Source: Oscillospiraceae bacterium
GTDB lineage: Bacteria > Bacillota > Clostridia > Oscillospirales > Ruminococcaceae
Assembly (NCBI GenBank): GCA_016281125.1
Contig: JAEEIA010000094.1
Coordinates: forward strand, 45,630 to 109,629
Direction: 5' to 3'
Length of the DNA stretch: 64,000 nt
Within the stretch, counting starts at the first letter, position 1. Each line of letters opens with the position of its first letter. Shown piece by piece: positions 34,228 through 44,169 of the stretch. The notes under the pieces are model-generated. The model was not told the origin of the DNA. It made no database searches and saw only the letters and a program-made list of their open reading frames with translations. Both the position numbers and the translations under genes were made by a program.

Positions 34228-36960
34228 ATGGGTAAATTACAGAGAATAATCAAACGTGCAGCCGGTGTATTGCTGGCGGCTGTACTCAGTGCGGGCTGTT
34301 TGCCGCAGCTCCCGCAGACAGCGAGTGCAGCAGGCGGCAGCTGCGGCACGTCAGCGAACTGGGATATTTCCGGTGACACGCTGACGATCAGCGGCAGCGG
34401 CGAGGTCACGCAGAACGGCTGGTCCGGAAGCCGCGATTCAATCCTGACGATTGTTGTTGAAAACGGCATTACATCGCTTCCGAGTTATGCGTTCAACGGC
34501 TTTTCCAAGCTGGAATCGCTGACACTGGCTGACAGCGTTACAACACTGGGGACTTATCTCTGCTCAAGCTGCAAGTCGCTGAAAACAATCCGTTTTTCGA
34601 AATCTCTGAAGGTAATCCCGAGCAATGCGTTTTCCAACTGCTCCGCAATCACAAAGCTGGAGCTGCCGTCCGGTCTTGTATCAATCGGCAGCTCTGCGTT
34701 TTACGGCGCGCTCGACCTTAAAGAGCTGACAATTCCGGACAATGTTACCACGATTGCTTCTGCGGCGTTTTTCGGCAATAATATCCAGTCACTGACGCTC
34801 GGCTCCTCCGTAAAGACAATCGGTGAAAGGGCGTTTGCGCAGTCCTGTTTTCCGTCTGTTGTGATTCCGGATTCTGTTGAAACAATCGGCAGCGGCGCAA
34901 TCGGTGTTTGCTATGACTCCGTGCGAGCCAACGGCAGCTCTTTTTCGGGCAGCTATTCCGGTTCACCGAAAACGACCGTAATCTACGGCAAAAGCGGCAG
35001 CGTCGCGGAAACCTACGCCAAATCCGCTAAACTGAATTTTGTTGCGACTGACGTCAGTGCGCATGTGCATACATGGTCTGCGTGGAAAACAAAAACCGAA
35101 GCCGGATGCGAAACCGCCGGAGAAAAGGTTCGCACATGCAGCTGCGGTCAGTCCGAATCCCAGACGATTGCACCGCTCGGCCATAATATGAGCAGCTGGG
35201 CAACCCGCAAGGCTGCGACCTGCACCGAAAACGGTGTCAATTACCGCACCTGTTCCAGATGCGGTAAGGAGGAAACCCAGACTGTTGCCGCAACCGGTCA
35301 TACATACGGCAGTCCGTTCTATACCTGGTCAGACGATAACGCCGAATGCACCGCAGAGCGCGTCTGTGCCAAGTGCAGCACTTCGGAGAAGGAAACCGTA
35401 AAAACGACTTACAGCATTAAAAAGCAGGCTGCTGTCGGCACACCCGGACAGGGCGCATATACTGCGAAATTTACGAAGTGGCCGTTTACGGAACAGGTCA
35501 GAACCGTCGAGATTCCTGCGCTGAATTCCAGTTGGAGTTCCCCTGAATATCAATGGTCGGCCGATTTCAGCAGCTGTACGGCAAGCCGCAAAGAGGCGAA
35601 TACAGGCAATGTTGAAACGGAAAAGGCAATCTCCGAGTATGCAGTGCAGGTTCCAGCATCCTGTCTGAAAAAGGGAACCGCGGTTTATACAGTAAAGTTC
35701 AGCAATTCTGCTTTTGCAGCGCAGTCCCATACCGTCGAAGTGGAAGCAACCGGTCATGACTGGACACCGTGGACGGATGATGTCGCAGCCGGATGCGAAA
35801 CAGAGGGCAGAGAAATCCGTACCTGTTCCCGCTGCGGTGAAACCGAGGTGCGCCTGTCAGACGCGCTCGGCCACAGCTGGGGCGGATGGACAGTGGATAC
35901 AAAGCCCGGATGTGAAACCGCAGGACAGTATGTCCGTTCCTGCTTCCGCTGCGGCAAGAAAGATTATGTGCCGATTGAGGCGACCGGTCATAACTGGGGT
36001 GCCTGGAAATCCGACACGGAACCCGGATGCGAAACAGCAGGAAAAAATGTGCGCATCTGCGAAAACTGCGGAAAAAAGGAATATCAGGATATTCCTGCAC
36101 GCGGACATGACTGGGGCGAATGGAAGGTCACACAGAACCCGACGATTGACAAGGAGGGCGAGCAGGAATGCAAGTGCTCCCGCTGCGGTAAAACACGCAC
36201 GCAGTCGATCCCCGTACTGACAAGCTATGTGCTTTCTGTTTCTGCCAATGAGGGCGGAACGGTTTCGCCTTCCGGGGAAATCCGGGTTGCGGCAGGCAGC
36301 AGCCAGCGCATAACATTTGCACCGAACAACGGATACCGCATTGTTTCTGTCCTCGTGGACGGATCCGCAGTGACATATGACAACGGCATCACGGTGTCCG
36401 ATGTACAGAACAATCATACGGTCGCAGTCGTGTTCCAGCAGAATGCACCGCAGATCGTTCGGAGCTGTATCGCCGTATCCGTTTCCCCGAAGCGCAGCAT
36501 CTGGCTCAAGGATGAACCTGCGTATGTGATTAATGATTTTATTGTAAAAGCGATTGTTTCCGACGGCGGAAGAACCGAGGAGAAAGATATCACCCGTGAT
36601 TGCTTCACCGACAGCAAGCCGGACAAGACCGAAAATGTAACGGTATCCTACCGCGGCAATGACAGTGCCGTTGCATCGTATTTCAGCAGCCACACCGTCA
36701 GCTGTACGGCAGAGGTTGCGCTCCGCGGTGACATTGACCGGAACAACAAGGTCGAGGTCGAGGATGCGATGCTCGCACTGAAAAATTATGTGAACGATGT
36801 CGCCGGTATTACAGAGCCGTTCTTGACCGACACGCAGAAGCAGATTGCGGATGTGGACGGTGAAGAGGGTGCATCGCTCAAGGATGCGGTCTATATTCTG
36901 CGGTACTATACAAACAGCATTGCAGGACTGAATCCGAAATGGAATGAAATTATCCGATGA
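34228..36960 (+). CDS. Dockerin-bearing LRR surface protein with CxxC repeats
   Basis: A 910-residue secreted, non-catalytic protein. Order: signal peptide (1 to about 32, ending ASA), BspA-type leucine-rich repeats of about 23 residues (about 75-265; repeats such as KLELPSGLVSIGSSAFYGA), then Cys-rich repeats of about 45 residues with a WxxW/CETAG/VRxCxxCGxxE/GHxWG pattern. There are two near 275-375, a degenerate spacer, then four at about 505-665. An InlB-type beta repeat (about 670-750), an unassigned beta region (about 755-825) and a C-terminal dockerin with two loops (DIDRNNKVEVEDA and DVDGEEGASLKDA) follow. The dockerin implies attachment to a scaffoldin; a binding or adhesion role is inferred. 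Strong promoter and terminator flank it. Confidence 0.88.
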   Translation: MGKLQRIIKRAAGVLLAAVLSAGCLPQLPQTASAAGGSCGTSANWDISGDTLTISGSGEVTQNGWSGSRDSILTIVVENGITSLPSYAFNGFSKLESLTLADSVTTLGTYLCSSCKSLKTIRFSKSLKVIPSNAFSNCSAITKLELPSGLVSIGSSAFYGALDLKELTIPDNVTTIASAAFFGNNIQSLTLGSSVKTIGERAFAQSCFPSVVIPDSVETIGSGAIGVCYDSVRANGSSFSGSYSGSPKTTVIYGKSGSVAETYAKSAKLNFVATDVSAHVHTWSAWKTKTEAGCETAGEKVRTCSCGQSESQTIAPLGHNMSSWATRKAATCTENGVNYRTCSRCGKEETQTVAATGHTYGSPFYTWSDDNAECTAERVCAKCSTSEKETVKTTYSIKKQAAVGTPGQGAYTAKFTKWPFTEQVRTVEIPALNSSWSSPEYQWSADFSSCTASRKEANTGNVETEKAISEYAVQVPASCLKKGTAVYTVKFSNSAFAAQSHTVEVEATGHDWTPWTDDVAAGCETEGREIRTCSRCGETEVRLSDALGHSWGGWTVDTKPGCETAGQYVRSCFRCGKKDYVPIEATGHNWGAWKSDTEPGCETAGKNVRICENCGKKEYQDIPARGHDWGEWKVTQNPTIDKEGEQECKCSRCGKTRTQSIPVLTSYVLSVSANEGGTVSPSGEIRVAAGSSQRITFAPNNGYRIVSVLVDGSAVTYDNGITVSDVQNNHTVAVVFQQNAPQIVRSCIAVSVSPKRSIWLKDEPAYVINDFIVKAIVSDGGRTEEKDITRDCFTDSKPDKTENVTVSYRGNDSAVASYFSSHTVSCTAEVALRGDIDRNNKVEVEDAMLALKNYVNDVAGITEPFLTDTQKQIADVDGEEGASLKDAVYILRYYTNSIAGLNPKWNEIIR

Positions 36961-37011
36961 AATCCCGCAATCCGTGAACGAAGCATTGACAAAAACTGAA
37001 TGAATATGCAA

Positions 37012-37050
37012 TGCCCCGGAGCGATTTGTCACGCTCTGGGGCAATTTTTT
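37012..37050 (+). terminator. Rho-independent terminator
   Basis: TGCCCCGGAGCG (37012-37023) pairs with CGCTCTGGGGCA (37032-37043) with one G-U pair, followed by ATTTTTT. Confidence 0.92.
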
Positions 37051-37073
37051 GGTATTTATTCTGACGACGATGA

Positions 37074-37925
37074 TTATTCTTTTACCCCGCCTGTTTCCGG
37101 TGCAGAAAACCGCTGCATGACAAAATACAGGATGATCTGCGGAAGCATCGCCATGCAGCAGACGGCAAGCACGCGGTTCCATGCAAAGCCGCTGTCCGCA
37201 TCCATGGACAGCTTGACAAAGACGGAGAACGGATACCTTGCGGGTGTTCTGACGTAAAGGAGCGGTCCCATATAGTCATTAAATGTCCAGAGCAGCTGGA
37301 GAATGCTGACCGAAACCAGAGCAGGACGGAGGATCGGTACAAGCACATACCAGAGCGTTTGCAGAGAATTGCAGCCGTCCAGCGCGGCTGCTTCATCGTA
37401 TGCTTTCGGAATCCCGCGGAAAAATTGCATCAGCATGATGACGAGAACGGCATCACCTGCGAAAGCCGCAGGCACAATCAGCGGCAGATACGCGGGGGAA
37501 TCTATCCAGCCGAGGCGGTGAAACAGCATAAACTGCGGAACATACAGTACCGTCTGCGGCAGAAATACTGTTGAGAACAGCAGCGCCGTCAGCAGCCGCT
37601 TTCCGCGAAACTGAAACCGTGCAAAGCCGTAGGCGGTCAGCGTTACGGAGATGAGCGTGAGCACAACCTTCGGAATCACAATCAGATAGGTGTTGCGCAG
37701 GGCACGCATCAGGTTAATTTGTCCGCCGTAATCCGAAAACGCCCTGCGCCAGCCGTCAAAGACCGGGTGCAGCGGAAAGATCCCAGCGGAGGCAAACAGT
37801 TCGGAATTGCTGCGGAATGTAGCGCCAATCAGCCAGAGCAGGGGATAGACCATAACAGCAGCGCCGACAGTCAGTAGCAGAAACCACAGAATTCGTACTT
37901 TCGCGCTGCAGGAGAGATGGATCAC
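37074..37925 (-). CDS. Carbohydrate ABC transporter permease (MalG type)
   Basis: A 283-residue inner permease of a CUT1-family sugar importer with six membrane helices. The cytoplasmic EAA loop is present (DEAAALDGCNSLQTLWYVLVP), which contacts the ATPase. The N-terminal periphery (YPLLWLIGATFRSNSELFAS) is typical of MalG/LacG proteins. Start is GTG at 37925, overlapping the stop of the other permease (GTGA), with GGAGGG before it. No ATPase gene occurs in the operon, so a shared MsmK/UgpC-type ATPase elsewhere would energise it, as is common in Firmicutes. Confidence 0.93.
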   Translation of the reverse strand: MIHLSCSAKVRILWFLLLTVGAAVMVYPLLWLIGATFRSNSELFASAGIFPLHPVFDGWRRAFSDYGGQINLMRALRNTYLIVIPKVVLTLISVTLTAYGFARFQFRGKRLLTALLFSTVFLPQTVLYVPQFMLFHRLGWIDSPAYLPLIVPAAFAGDAVLVIMLMQFFRGIPKAYDEAAALDGCNSLQTLWYVLVPILRPALVSVSILQLLWTFNDYMGPLLYVRTPARYPFSVFVKLSMDADSGFAWNRVLAVCCMAMLPQIILYFVMQRFSAPETGGVKE

Positions 37926-38809
37926 AGCGTTCCCTCCTCATCCGCAAAAAAAACGAGTTTTCGACGAAGCAGCAGAAAGAATGCGCTGATTGCGGCAGAC
38001 AGCAGAAACAGCACCCATGCCAGCGCACATGCATAGCCCATTTCGTTGGCAGTAAACGCACTGCGGTAAAGCAGCAGGGAGATCAGCGTGGTGCCGCCGC
38101 GCGGCCCGCCTTCCGTAATGACGAACGGTGCGCTGAATTCCTGCAACGCTGCGCAAAATGCAAGAACCGTATTGTAAAATACCACCGGTGAAATCATCGG
38201 CAGCGTGATACGGAAAAAGCGCCGCAAGCCGTCAGCGCCGTCCAGTGTCGCGGCATCATAAAGCTCCTGTGGGATTTCCTGTAATGCCGTGAGAAACAGC
38301 AGCATCGGCGCGCCGAATTCCCAGACACGGAGCAGAATGATCACCCATAGTGCCGGATTCTGCTCTGAAAGCCAGGATACGACAGGCAGATGAAGTGCAG
38401 AAAGGATGCCGTTGATGAGCCCGCGGTCACGAAACATCGCTTTCCAAAGCACAGCCGCCGCAACGGAGCTGCCTAGAATCGAGGGAAGATAATACAGCGT
38501 CCGGAACGTACGGATTCCACGGACAGGTTTCGATAAAAGGACAGCTGTCAGCAGCGCCGCACCGAGTTTCAGCGGAACGCACAGAAATGCAAATTTGAGT
38601 GTCAGCCAGATCGCCCGGAGTGATTCATAGCCTGTCAGAATGCGCTCGTAATTCATCAGCCCGGTTTCTGTGATGCCGCGGAACAGGTGGAAATCGGTGA
38701 ATCCGCAGACCAGTGAATACAGCATCGGAGCTGCCCGAAACAGCAGGAATCCTGCCAGCCACGGCAAAATATAAAGAATATGCAGTCTGCGTTTTTTGTG
38801 ACCGGTCAT
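37922..38809 (-). CDS. Carbohydrate ABC transporter permease (MalF type)
   Basis: A 295-residue partner permease with six membrane helices; the EAA-like loop reads ELYDAATLDGADGLRRFFRITLPMI. The start MTGHKKRR at 38809 is chosen because it has GGAGGG five bases upstream and sits at the stop of the GH105 gene; the frame is open further but those codons lie within GH105. Together with the MalG-type permease and the lipoprotein it forms the importer. The associated hydrolase suggests the substrate is an unsaturated rhamnogalacturonan disaccharide or short oligomer. Confidence 0.92.
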   Translation of the reverse strand: MTGHKKRRLHILYILPWLAGFLLFRAAPMLYSLVCGFTDFHLFRGITETGLMNYERILTGYESLRAIWLTLKFAFLCVPLKLGAALLTAVLLSKPVRGIRTFRTLYYLPSILGSSVAAAVLWKAMFRDRGLINGILSALHLPVVSWLSEQNPALWVIILLRVWEFGAPMLLFLTALQEIPQELYDAATLDGADGLRRFFRITLPMISPVVFYNTVLAFCAALQEFSAPFVITEGGPRGGTTLISLLLYRSAFTANEMGYACALAWVLFLLSAAISAFFLLLRRKLVFFADEEGTL

Positions 38810-38810
38810 A

Positions 38811-39905
38811 TCATCCCTCCGCGGTGTCCGGGTTATATGCGCGTGCAGCAGCTTCTGCGGACATGAGGATGCCGACGCCTTTCGGGTCGTTGCTGACGAC
38901 CGGCTCCGAGAGATAATACGCACAGCTGCCGTCGCGGTACGGCTCCCCGCCGAGCCCGGCAGATGCGCAGATATCAGTCAGCAGAATGCCGGGATCCGTG
39001 CGCCGCAGCTTTTCGGCTTTTACCGTATTCAGAACGGAAAGCCCGGTTTCATAATATGTACCGGGGAGCATTCCTGTCCCAGCGCCGCACATCATGGCAT
39101 ATGCTGCCATCAGGCTGCCGGACGTTTCTGTGTAGTTACCGGGGGAATCGGCGCGGTCAATCACCTGATAAAACAGCCCGTTCTCAGCTCGGTAATAAAG
39201 GAGTGCATCGACTGCATCTTTTAGCATTTCCGATAATTCACGCTTGATTGCAGACTGCGCAGACGGCAGGAATACAGCAGTATCCGTCAGCGCCATGAGC
39301 AGCCAGCCCATGCCGCGAAGCCAGAATGCGGACGAGCATCCGGTTTCCGGATCGGCCCATTTTTGTGCCCTGGATTCGTCAAGCCCGTGATAGTACAGCC
39401 CGTTTTCCGGATTCCGGAGGTTATTCCGGAGATACCGGAACTGATGCCGGATCAAGCTGAAAAATCCGGTATCCCCGTTCATCTCTGCATAGGCGGAAAA
39501 GAACGGAGCTGTCATATAGATGCCGTCGAGCCAGATTTGCTGCGGATAGATGCGCTTATGCCAGAACATGCCGCTGTCTGTGCGCGGATGTTTTTCGATT
39601 TCCGCTGCCTGCTTATGAATTGCAAGCCGGTACCGCAGCTCGCCGGTGTGCTGCCATGCAAAAAACAAAGCCTTGCTGCTCTGAAAGCTGTCCAGGCTGC
39701 ACAGTGATTCCGGATAATTCCGGATCGTACCGTCCGATGCAATCCGTTCATTCAGATACTGCAAAAGAAAGGCAGCATATTCTTCTTTGCCTGTCATGCG
39801 GTACATCCGCTCGCAGCCGAGCAGAACGCAGCCGTCCTCATAATTCCAGTACGGCTTGAATGCATGATAGTCTGCAAGATATTGGTGAAAGAAAATCTCT
39901 GTCAT
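38811..39905 (-). CDS. GH105 unsaturated rhamnogalacturonyl hydrolase
   Basis: A 364-residue cytoplasmic enzyme with no signal peptide, forming an (alpha/alpha)6 barrel of family GH105 (YteR/YesR). Seen: FWHKRIYPQQIWLDGIYMTAPF with the catalytic-type Asp of WLDG, LYYHGLDES and FWLRGMGWLLMALTD. Known reaction: hydration-driven release of the delta-4,5-unsaturated galacturonic acid from rhamnogalacturonan lyase products. It overlaps the substrate-binding protein gene by four bases and precedes the two permease genes, so imported disaccharide would be cleaved inside the cell. Confidence 0.9.
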   Translation of the reverse strand: MTEIFFHQYLADYHAFKPYWNYEDGCVLLGCERMYRMTGKEEYAAFLLQYLNERIASDGTIRNYPESLCSLDSFQSSKALFFAWQHTGELRYRLAIHKQAAEIEKHPRTDSGMFWHKRIYPQQIWLDGIYMTAPFFSAYAEMNGDTGFFSLIRHQFRYLRNNLRNPENGLYYHGLDESRAQKWADPETGCSSAFWLRGMGWLLMALTDTAVFLPSAQSAIKRELSEMLKDAVDALLYYRAENGLFYQVIDRADSPGNYTETSGSLMAAYAMMCGAGTGMLPGTYYETGLSVLNTVKAEKLRRTDPGILLTDICASAGLGGEPYRDGSCAYYLSEPVVSNDPKGVGILMSAEAAARAYNPDTAEG

Positions 39906-41188
39906 GACGATTCTCCGCTGACGGCAGCCTGAATTCCGGCGCAGAGCCGTTCTGCCGCCTGGGAAACCGAATAGTCGCCGTAGCTTAACCCAGTAAATAC
40001 ATCCTCGTATACGCCGTTGACGCCTTTTAGGGATGCGTGCTCAAAATCCGGGTCGATCCGGAACTGCACCCAGTCTGTCATACACCGGTTGGCCTGAGCG
40101 GAAATATCCCCCAAAAGTCCCGCCTGGCTGCATATTTCATATGCCTTGTGATTCAGCGGAATCCCGCGCTCGGTGCCGAGTGTACGGACGATTTCAGAGT
40201 CGCTGATCAGCGCTGATATCAGTTCTGCACAGGCTTCGGGATACTTCGTATGTCTGGATATTGCGAAGCCGAGCGAGATTTTGGAGAAGCCTCCGTGATA
40301 GCTGCCCAGATCCTGAAAATATTCCCCGACAGTGAGTGTTTGCCCGCTGCTTAATGCGCTGATAAATTTTCCTGCTGAGGAGTCCCATTCAAAAATGCCG
40401 GCATATTTTCCGGTGATATAGTTTTCATCCTTGTCAAAGCTGTCTGCGCCGCCGCCTGCAATCTGTTTCAGCGGCGGGATGACATGATTCTGCTCCAGCG
40501 CCATGATCCGGCTGAGCCCTTCTTCGATTTCCGCCTGCGTGTATTGCAGCTTTCCGTCCGCAACCCATTCACGGCCGTACTCGCTTTGCAGCAGATACAC
40601 AAGGAACAGCATCCGGTCATACCACCCGAGCGCCAGCGGATAATAATCACTGCCGAGTTTTTCCTGAAAGACGCTTCCGGCCGAGCAGAGTGCGGAAAAG
40701 CTGTCGGGAACCGGCAATCCGGCCTGCTGATAGGTCGTTTCGTTCCAGAGAAAGACGCGGCCTGTCCGGCTGACCGGAACCGCAAGCAGCTTGCCGTTCA
40801 CGGTACACATTTCCAGCACATCCGGCTCATATTGCGTTAAGTCGATGATATTGCTGTACTCCCGCAAATCAAGAAAGCCGGACGTATCCGAGCTGTAATC
40901 CGTCAGCCAGTTCCGGTTGACCTGCATCACATCGGCTTCGGTTCCGGCGTAGAGCGCAGCAGAAGCAGCGTCCTCCCAGCCGCTCCATGCACCGTACTCG
41001 GTACGGACGCTGATATCCGGATGCGCTGCCGTAAACAGCTCTGTGGCTGTGATTGTCGCCTGATGTCTGGAATCCCCGCCCCACCAGGAAAACCGGATCT
41101 CCTGCTGACTGTCCGAAGACTTTTCACAGCCTGTTAGAGAAAACAGAATTGCAGCAGCAATGCAAAGTGCCCCCACACATTTTCGCAT
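39902..41188 (-). CDS. Sugar ABC transporter substrate-binding lipoprotein
   Basis: Family-1 extracellular solute-binding protein of 428 residues. The signal peptide ends in a lipobox LTGC (about 18-21), so it is lipid-anchored. IRFSWWGGDSRHQATI is typical of the first strand of this family, followed by EADVMQVNRNWL and YPLALG. The start MRKCVG at 41188 is preceded by a weak GGGG; the open frame extends about 96 codons further but crosses the promoter. First gene of the four-gene import operon; it would bind pectin-derived oligosaccharide and hand it to the permeases. Confidence 0.9.
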   Translation of the reverse strand: MRKCVGALCIAAAILFSLTGCEKSSDSQQEIRFSWWGGDSRHQATITATELFTAAHPDISVRTEYGAWSGWEDAASAALYAGTEADVMQVNRNWLTDYSSDTSGFLDLREYSNIIDLTQYEPDVLEMCTVNGKLLAVPVSRTGRVFLWNETTYQQAGLPVPDSFSALCSAGSVFQEKLGSDYYPLALGWYDRMLFLVYLLQSEYGREWVADGKLQYTQAEIEEGLSRIMALEQNHVIPPLKQIAGGGADSFDKDENYITGKYAGIFEWDSSAGKFISALSSGQTLTVGEYFQDLGSYHGGFSKISLGFAISRHTKYPEACAELISALISDSEIVRTLGTERGIPLNHKAYEICSQAGLLGDISAQANRCMTDWVQFRIDPDFEHASLKGVNGVYEDVFTGLSYGDYSVSQAAERLCAGIQAAVSGESS

Positions 41189-41240
41189 AACATACCCCTG
41201 TCGGCGGACATGAACCGTCCGCATTGAATTTACCGTTCTC

Positions 41241-41269
41241 ATTATATCGGAAAACTGTTGTTTTGTCAA
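41241..41269 (-). promoter_or_regulatory. Promoter of the pectin-oligosaccharide ABC operon
   Basis: On the minus strand TTGACA (41264-41269), 17-base spacer, TATAAT (41241-41246): a near-consensus sigma-A promoter about 50 bases before the lipoprotein start. Confidence 0.9.
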
Positions 41270-41325
41270 TGTACAATGATCCGCAATATCTGACCGGTTG
41301 TACGGAAAACAACGCATTCTGGCAC

Positions 41326-41354
41326 TTGACAAAATGCGCATTATATGGTATACT
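41326..41354 (+). promoter_or_regulatory. Promoter of a very short transcript upstream of the ATPase operon
   Basis: TTGACA (41326-41331), 17-base spacer, TATACT (41349-41354), extended TG. A terminator begins about 15 bases after the expected start point, so only about 45 bases would be transcribed unless it is read through. Confidence 0.8.
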
Positions 41355-41375
41355 ATTTTAGGATTGCAGAGAGGC

Positions 41376-41407
41376 GCCTTATCAGTTCGTCTGATAGGGC
41401 TGTTTTT
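41376..41407 (+). terminator. Terminator or attenuator upstream of the ATPase operon
   Basis: GCCTTATCAG (41376-41385), loop TTCGT, CTGATAGGGC (41391-41400; one G-U pair), then TGTTTTT. It lies between two + strand promoters. Confidence 0.8.
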
Positions 41408-41475
41408 ATGTACGGCTGGATTTGTGCAAACCGTGTCGTTTGTCCGGTTTCCGGATGATTCTTTCCGTTTGCCCA

Positions 41476-41504
41476 TTGCTTTTTTTGAAATTTTATGGTA
41501 TACT
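41476..41504 (+). promoter_or_regulatory. Promoter of the ATP synthase operon
   Basis: TTGCTT (41476-41481), 17-base spacer, TATACT (41499-41504), extended TG. It is followed by AGAAAGGGG and the first start at 41536. The last bases before and through the -10 (TATGGTATACT) match the upstream promoter at 41344-41354. Confidence 0.8.
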
Positions 41505-41535
41505 GTGAGAGAATCAGGAAGAAAGGGGCGTTTCT

Positions 41536-41949
41536 ATGCCGTCCGATCCGATACGGCAGGAGCTTTTGCTGCTCATGAAGCGTGCCGTATTTCTGAATAT
41601 CGCTGCATATCTGATCAGCATCATTGCCGTCGGCGTGACGCTGCGTTTTGCGGCCGGGCTGCTGCTCGGGACTGCTGTGCTGTTCTGTACGCTGCTGCTG
41701 CTTCGGCTCAGCGTGCTGCACATGGAAGATGACGCAAAACGCTACGGTACGACCAGTCAGCGGCGGTATCTGCTGTTCTATGCACTCAGGCTGCTGGTAT
41801 TTGCAGCTGCTTTTGCGGCAGCGCTGCTGTTCCGCACCCGGATTTCACCGGTTGCGGTCGTTGTGCCGATGCTGTATCCGCGCCTGATCTATACCATCGG
41901 TTCCCTGCTTTCGGGTACCGGCAAACACTCCCGCATAAAAAAGAGGTGA
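41536..41949 (+). CDS. atpI: ATP synthase subunit I-like membrane protein
   Basis: A 137-residue hydrophobic protein with four membrane helices arranged as two pairs, the pattern of AtpI. It is the first gene of the ATP synthase operon, where AtpI usually lies; AtpI helps assembly of the c-ring. Sequence similarity alone is weak, as expected for this fast-evolving family, so the call relies on topology and position. Ribosome site GAAAGGGG precedes the ATG. A gap of 12 bases separates it from atpB. Confidence 0.78.
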   Translation: MPSDPIRQELLLLMKRAVFLNIAAYLISIIAVGVTLRFAAGLLLGTAVLFCTLLLLRLSVLHMEDDAKRYGTTSQRRYLLFYALRLLVFAAAFAAALLFRTRISPVAVVVPMLYPRLIYTIGSLLSGTGKHSRIKKR

Positions 41950-41961
41950 GAATCAATACAT

Positions 41962-43037
<1,076 letters not shown>

Positions 43038-43075
43038 TCGGCCACAGCAAATACGATAAGAGAGGCTGATACGGA

Positions 43076-43576
43076 ATGAAGCTCGGATTTTTTTCCATTG
43101 ATCTGGGAACAATCCTGTTTTCCTGGATTAACCTGATGATCCTCTTTTTTGCGTTAAAGCATTTTCTGTTCAAGCCCGTGCAGAAGATCCTTTCCGAGCG
43201 CCAGGCAGCTGTTGACCGGACGCTCCAGGATGCTGAGGATGCGCGTACACGCGCAGAGGCTGCGGAAACGGAATATACGGAAAAGCTGGCAAAGGCAAAG
43301 GAGGAATCTGCGGAGATGCTCCGCAGTGCGACAAGAAAGGCGCAGCAGCGCTCCGATGAGATTGTTGCGGGTGCTAAGGCAGAGGCTGCCGGCATCCTCC
43401 AGCAGAACCGGGAAGAGCTGGAACGTGAAAAGCGTAGGGCGGAAAGTCAGCTGCGCTCCGACGTTTCTGAGCTGGCTGTTCTTGTTGCGGAAAAGGTCGT
43501 CGGGCGTGAGATCAATCAGAATGATCACGCAAGACTGATCGACGAATTTATTGATTCGGTGGGTGATGTACAGTGA
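43076..43576 (+). CDS. atpF: ATP synthase subunit b
   Basis: A 166-residue peripheral-stalk subunit: one N-terminal membrane helix (about 10-30), then a long charged helix that forms the right-handed coiled-coil stalk (AEAAETEYTEKLAKAKEESAEM and following). Normal length. Located between atpE and atpH; its stop overlaps the atpH GTG start. Confidence 0.95.
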   Translation: MKLGFFSIDLGTILFSWINLMILFFALKHFLFKPVQKILSERQAAVDRTLQDAEDARTRAEAAETEYTEKLAKAKEESAEMLRSATRKAQQRSDEIVAGAKAEAAGILQQNREELEREKRRAESQLRSDVSELAVLVAEKVVGREINQNDHARLIDEFIDSVGDVQ

Positions 43577-44103
43577 GCTCAGAGGTTTCTGCGGTTTACG
43601 CAAATGCGCTGTTCTCGCTGGCGAATGAGCAGGGCGATGCCGTCATGCAGGAAACGCGCTCCGATCTGCGCCAGACTGCTGTGCTCTTTTCGCTGAATCC
43701 GGATCTGACAAGACTGCTCTCGCTGCCGACGGTTTCCGTTGAAGAACGCGTCGGCATTGCGAAAAAGATCTTCGGGGAAACCGGTCTGGCCAGCAAGCTG
43801 CTTTTTCTGCTGATTGACCACGACCGCGTACCGTATCTCGGTGAGATTGCCGACGATTTTGACAGGAAGATGCTGGATTATCAGAACACCGAGGATGTGA
43901 CGGTTACCACGGCTGTTGCTATGACGCCGGAGCAGAAGGAACGCCTGCGCGCTGCACTGTCCGAAAAGCTGCATAAGGTAATCCGGATTACGGAACGGAT
44001 TGACCGCAATATTCTGGGCGGCGTCATCGTAAAGTACGGTGATACCCGCATCGACAACAGCGTCAAATACCGTCTGGATGCGCTGCGCGAGCAGCTCTCC
44101 TGA
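43573..44103 (+). CDS. atpH: ATP synthase subunit delta
   Basis: A 176-residue F1 subunit that connects alpha3-beta3 to the b stalk. VSAVYANALFSLANEQGD at the N-terminus and the C-terminal RIDRNILGGVIVKYGDTRIDNSVKYRLDALREQL are typical of AtpH. Start is GTG at 43573, overlapping the atpF stop by four bases, so translation is coupled. Confidence 0.95.
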   Translation: MSSEVSAVYANALFSLANEQGDAVMQETRSDLRQTAVLFSLNPDLTRLLSLPTVSVEERVGIAKKIFGETGLASKLLFLLIDHDRVPYLGEIADDFDRKMLDYQNTEDVTVTTAVAMTPEQKERLRAALSEKLHKVIRITERIDRNILGGVIVKYGDTRIDNSVKYRLDALREQLS

Positions 44104-44169
44104 ACGGACATGTCGGTTCGGCAGCTGCTGCCTGCCGGATCGCGCATTCTATTTTAAGAGGTTATAAGC

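Noticed and set aside
35857..37182. A 441-codon minus-strand frame opposite the LRR-dockerin gene
   Set aside because: It crosses a strong terminator and the Cys-repeat coding region, and has shadow-like composition.
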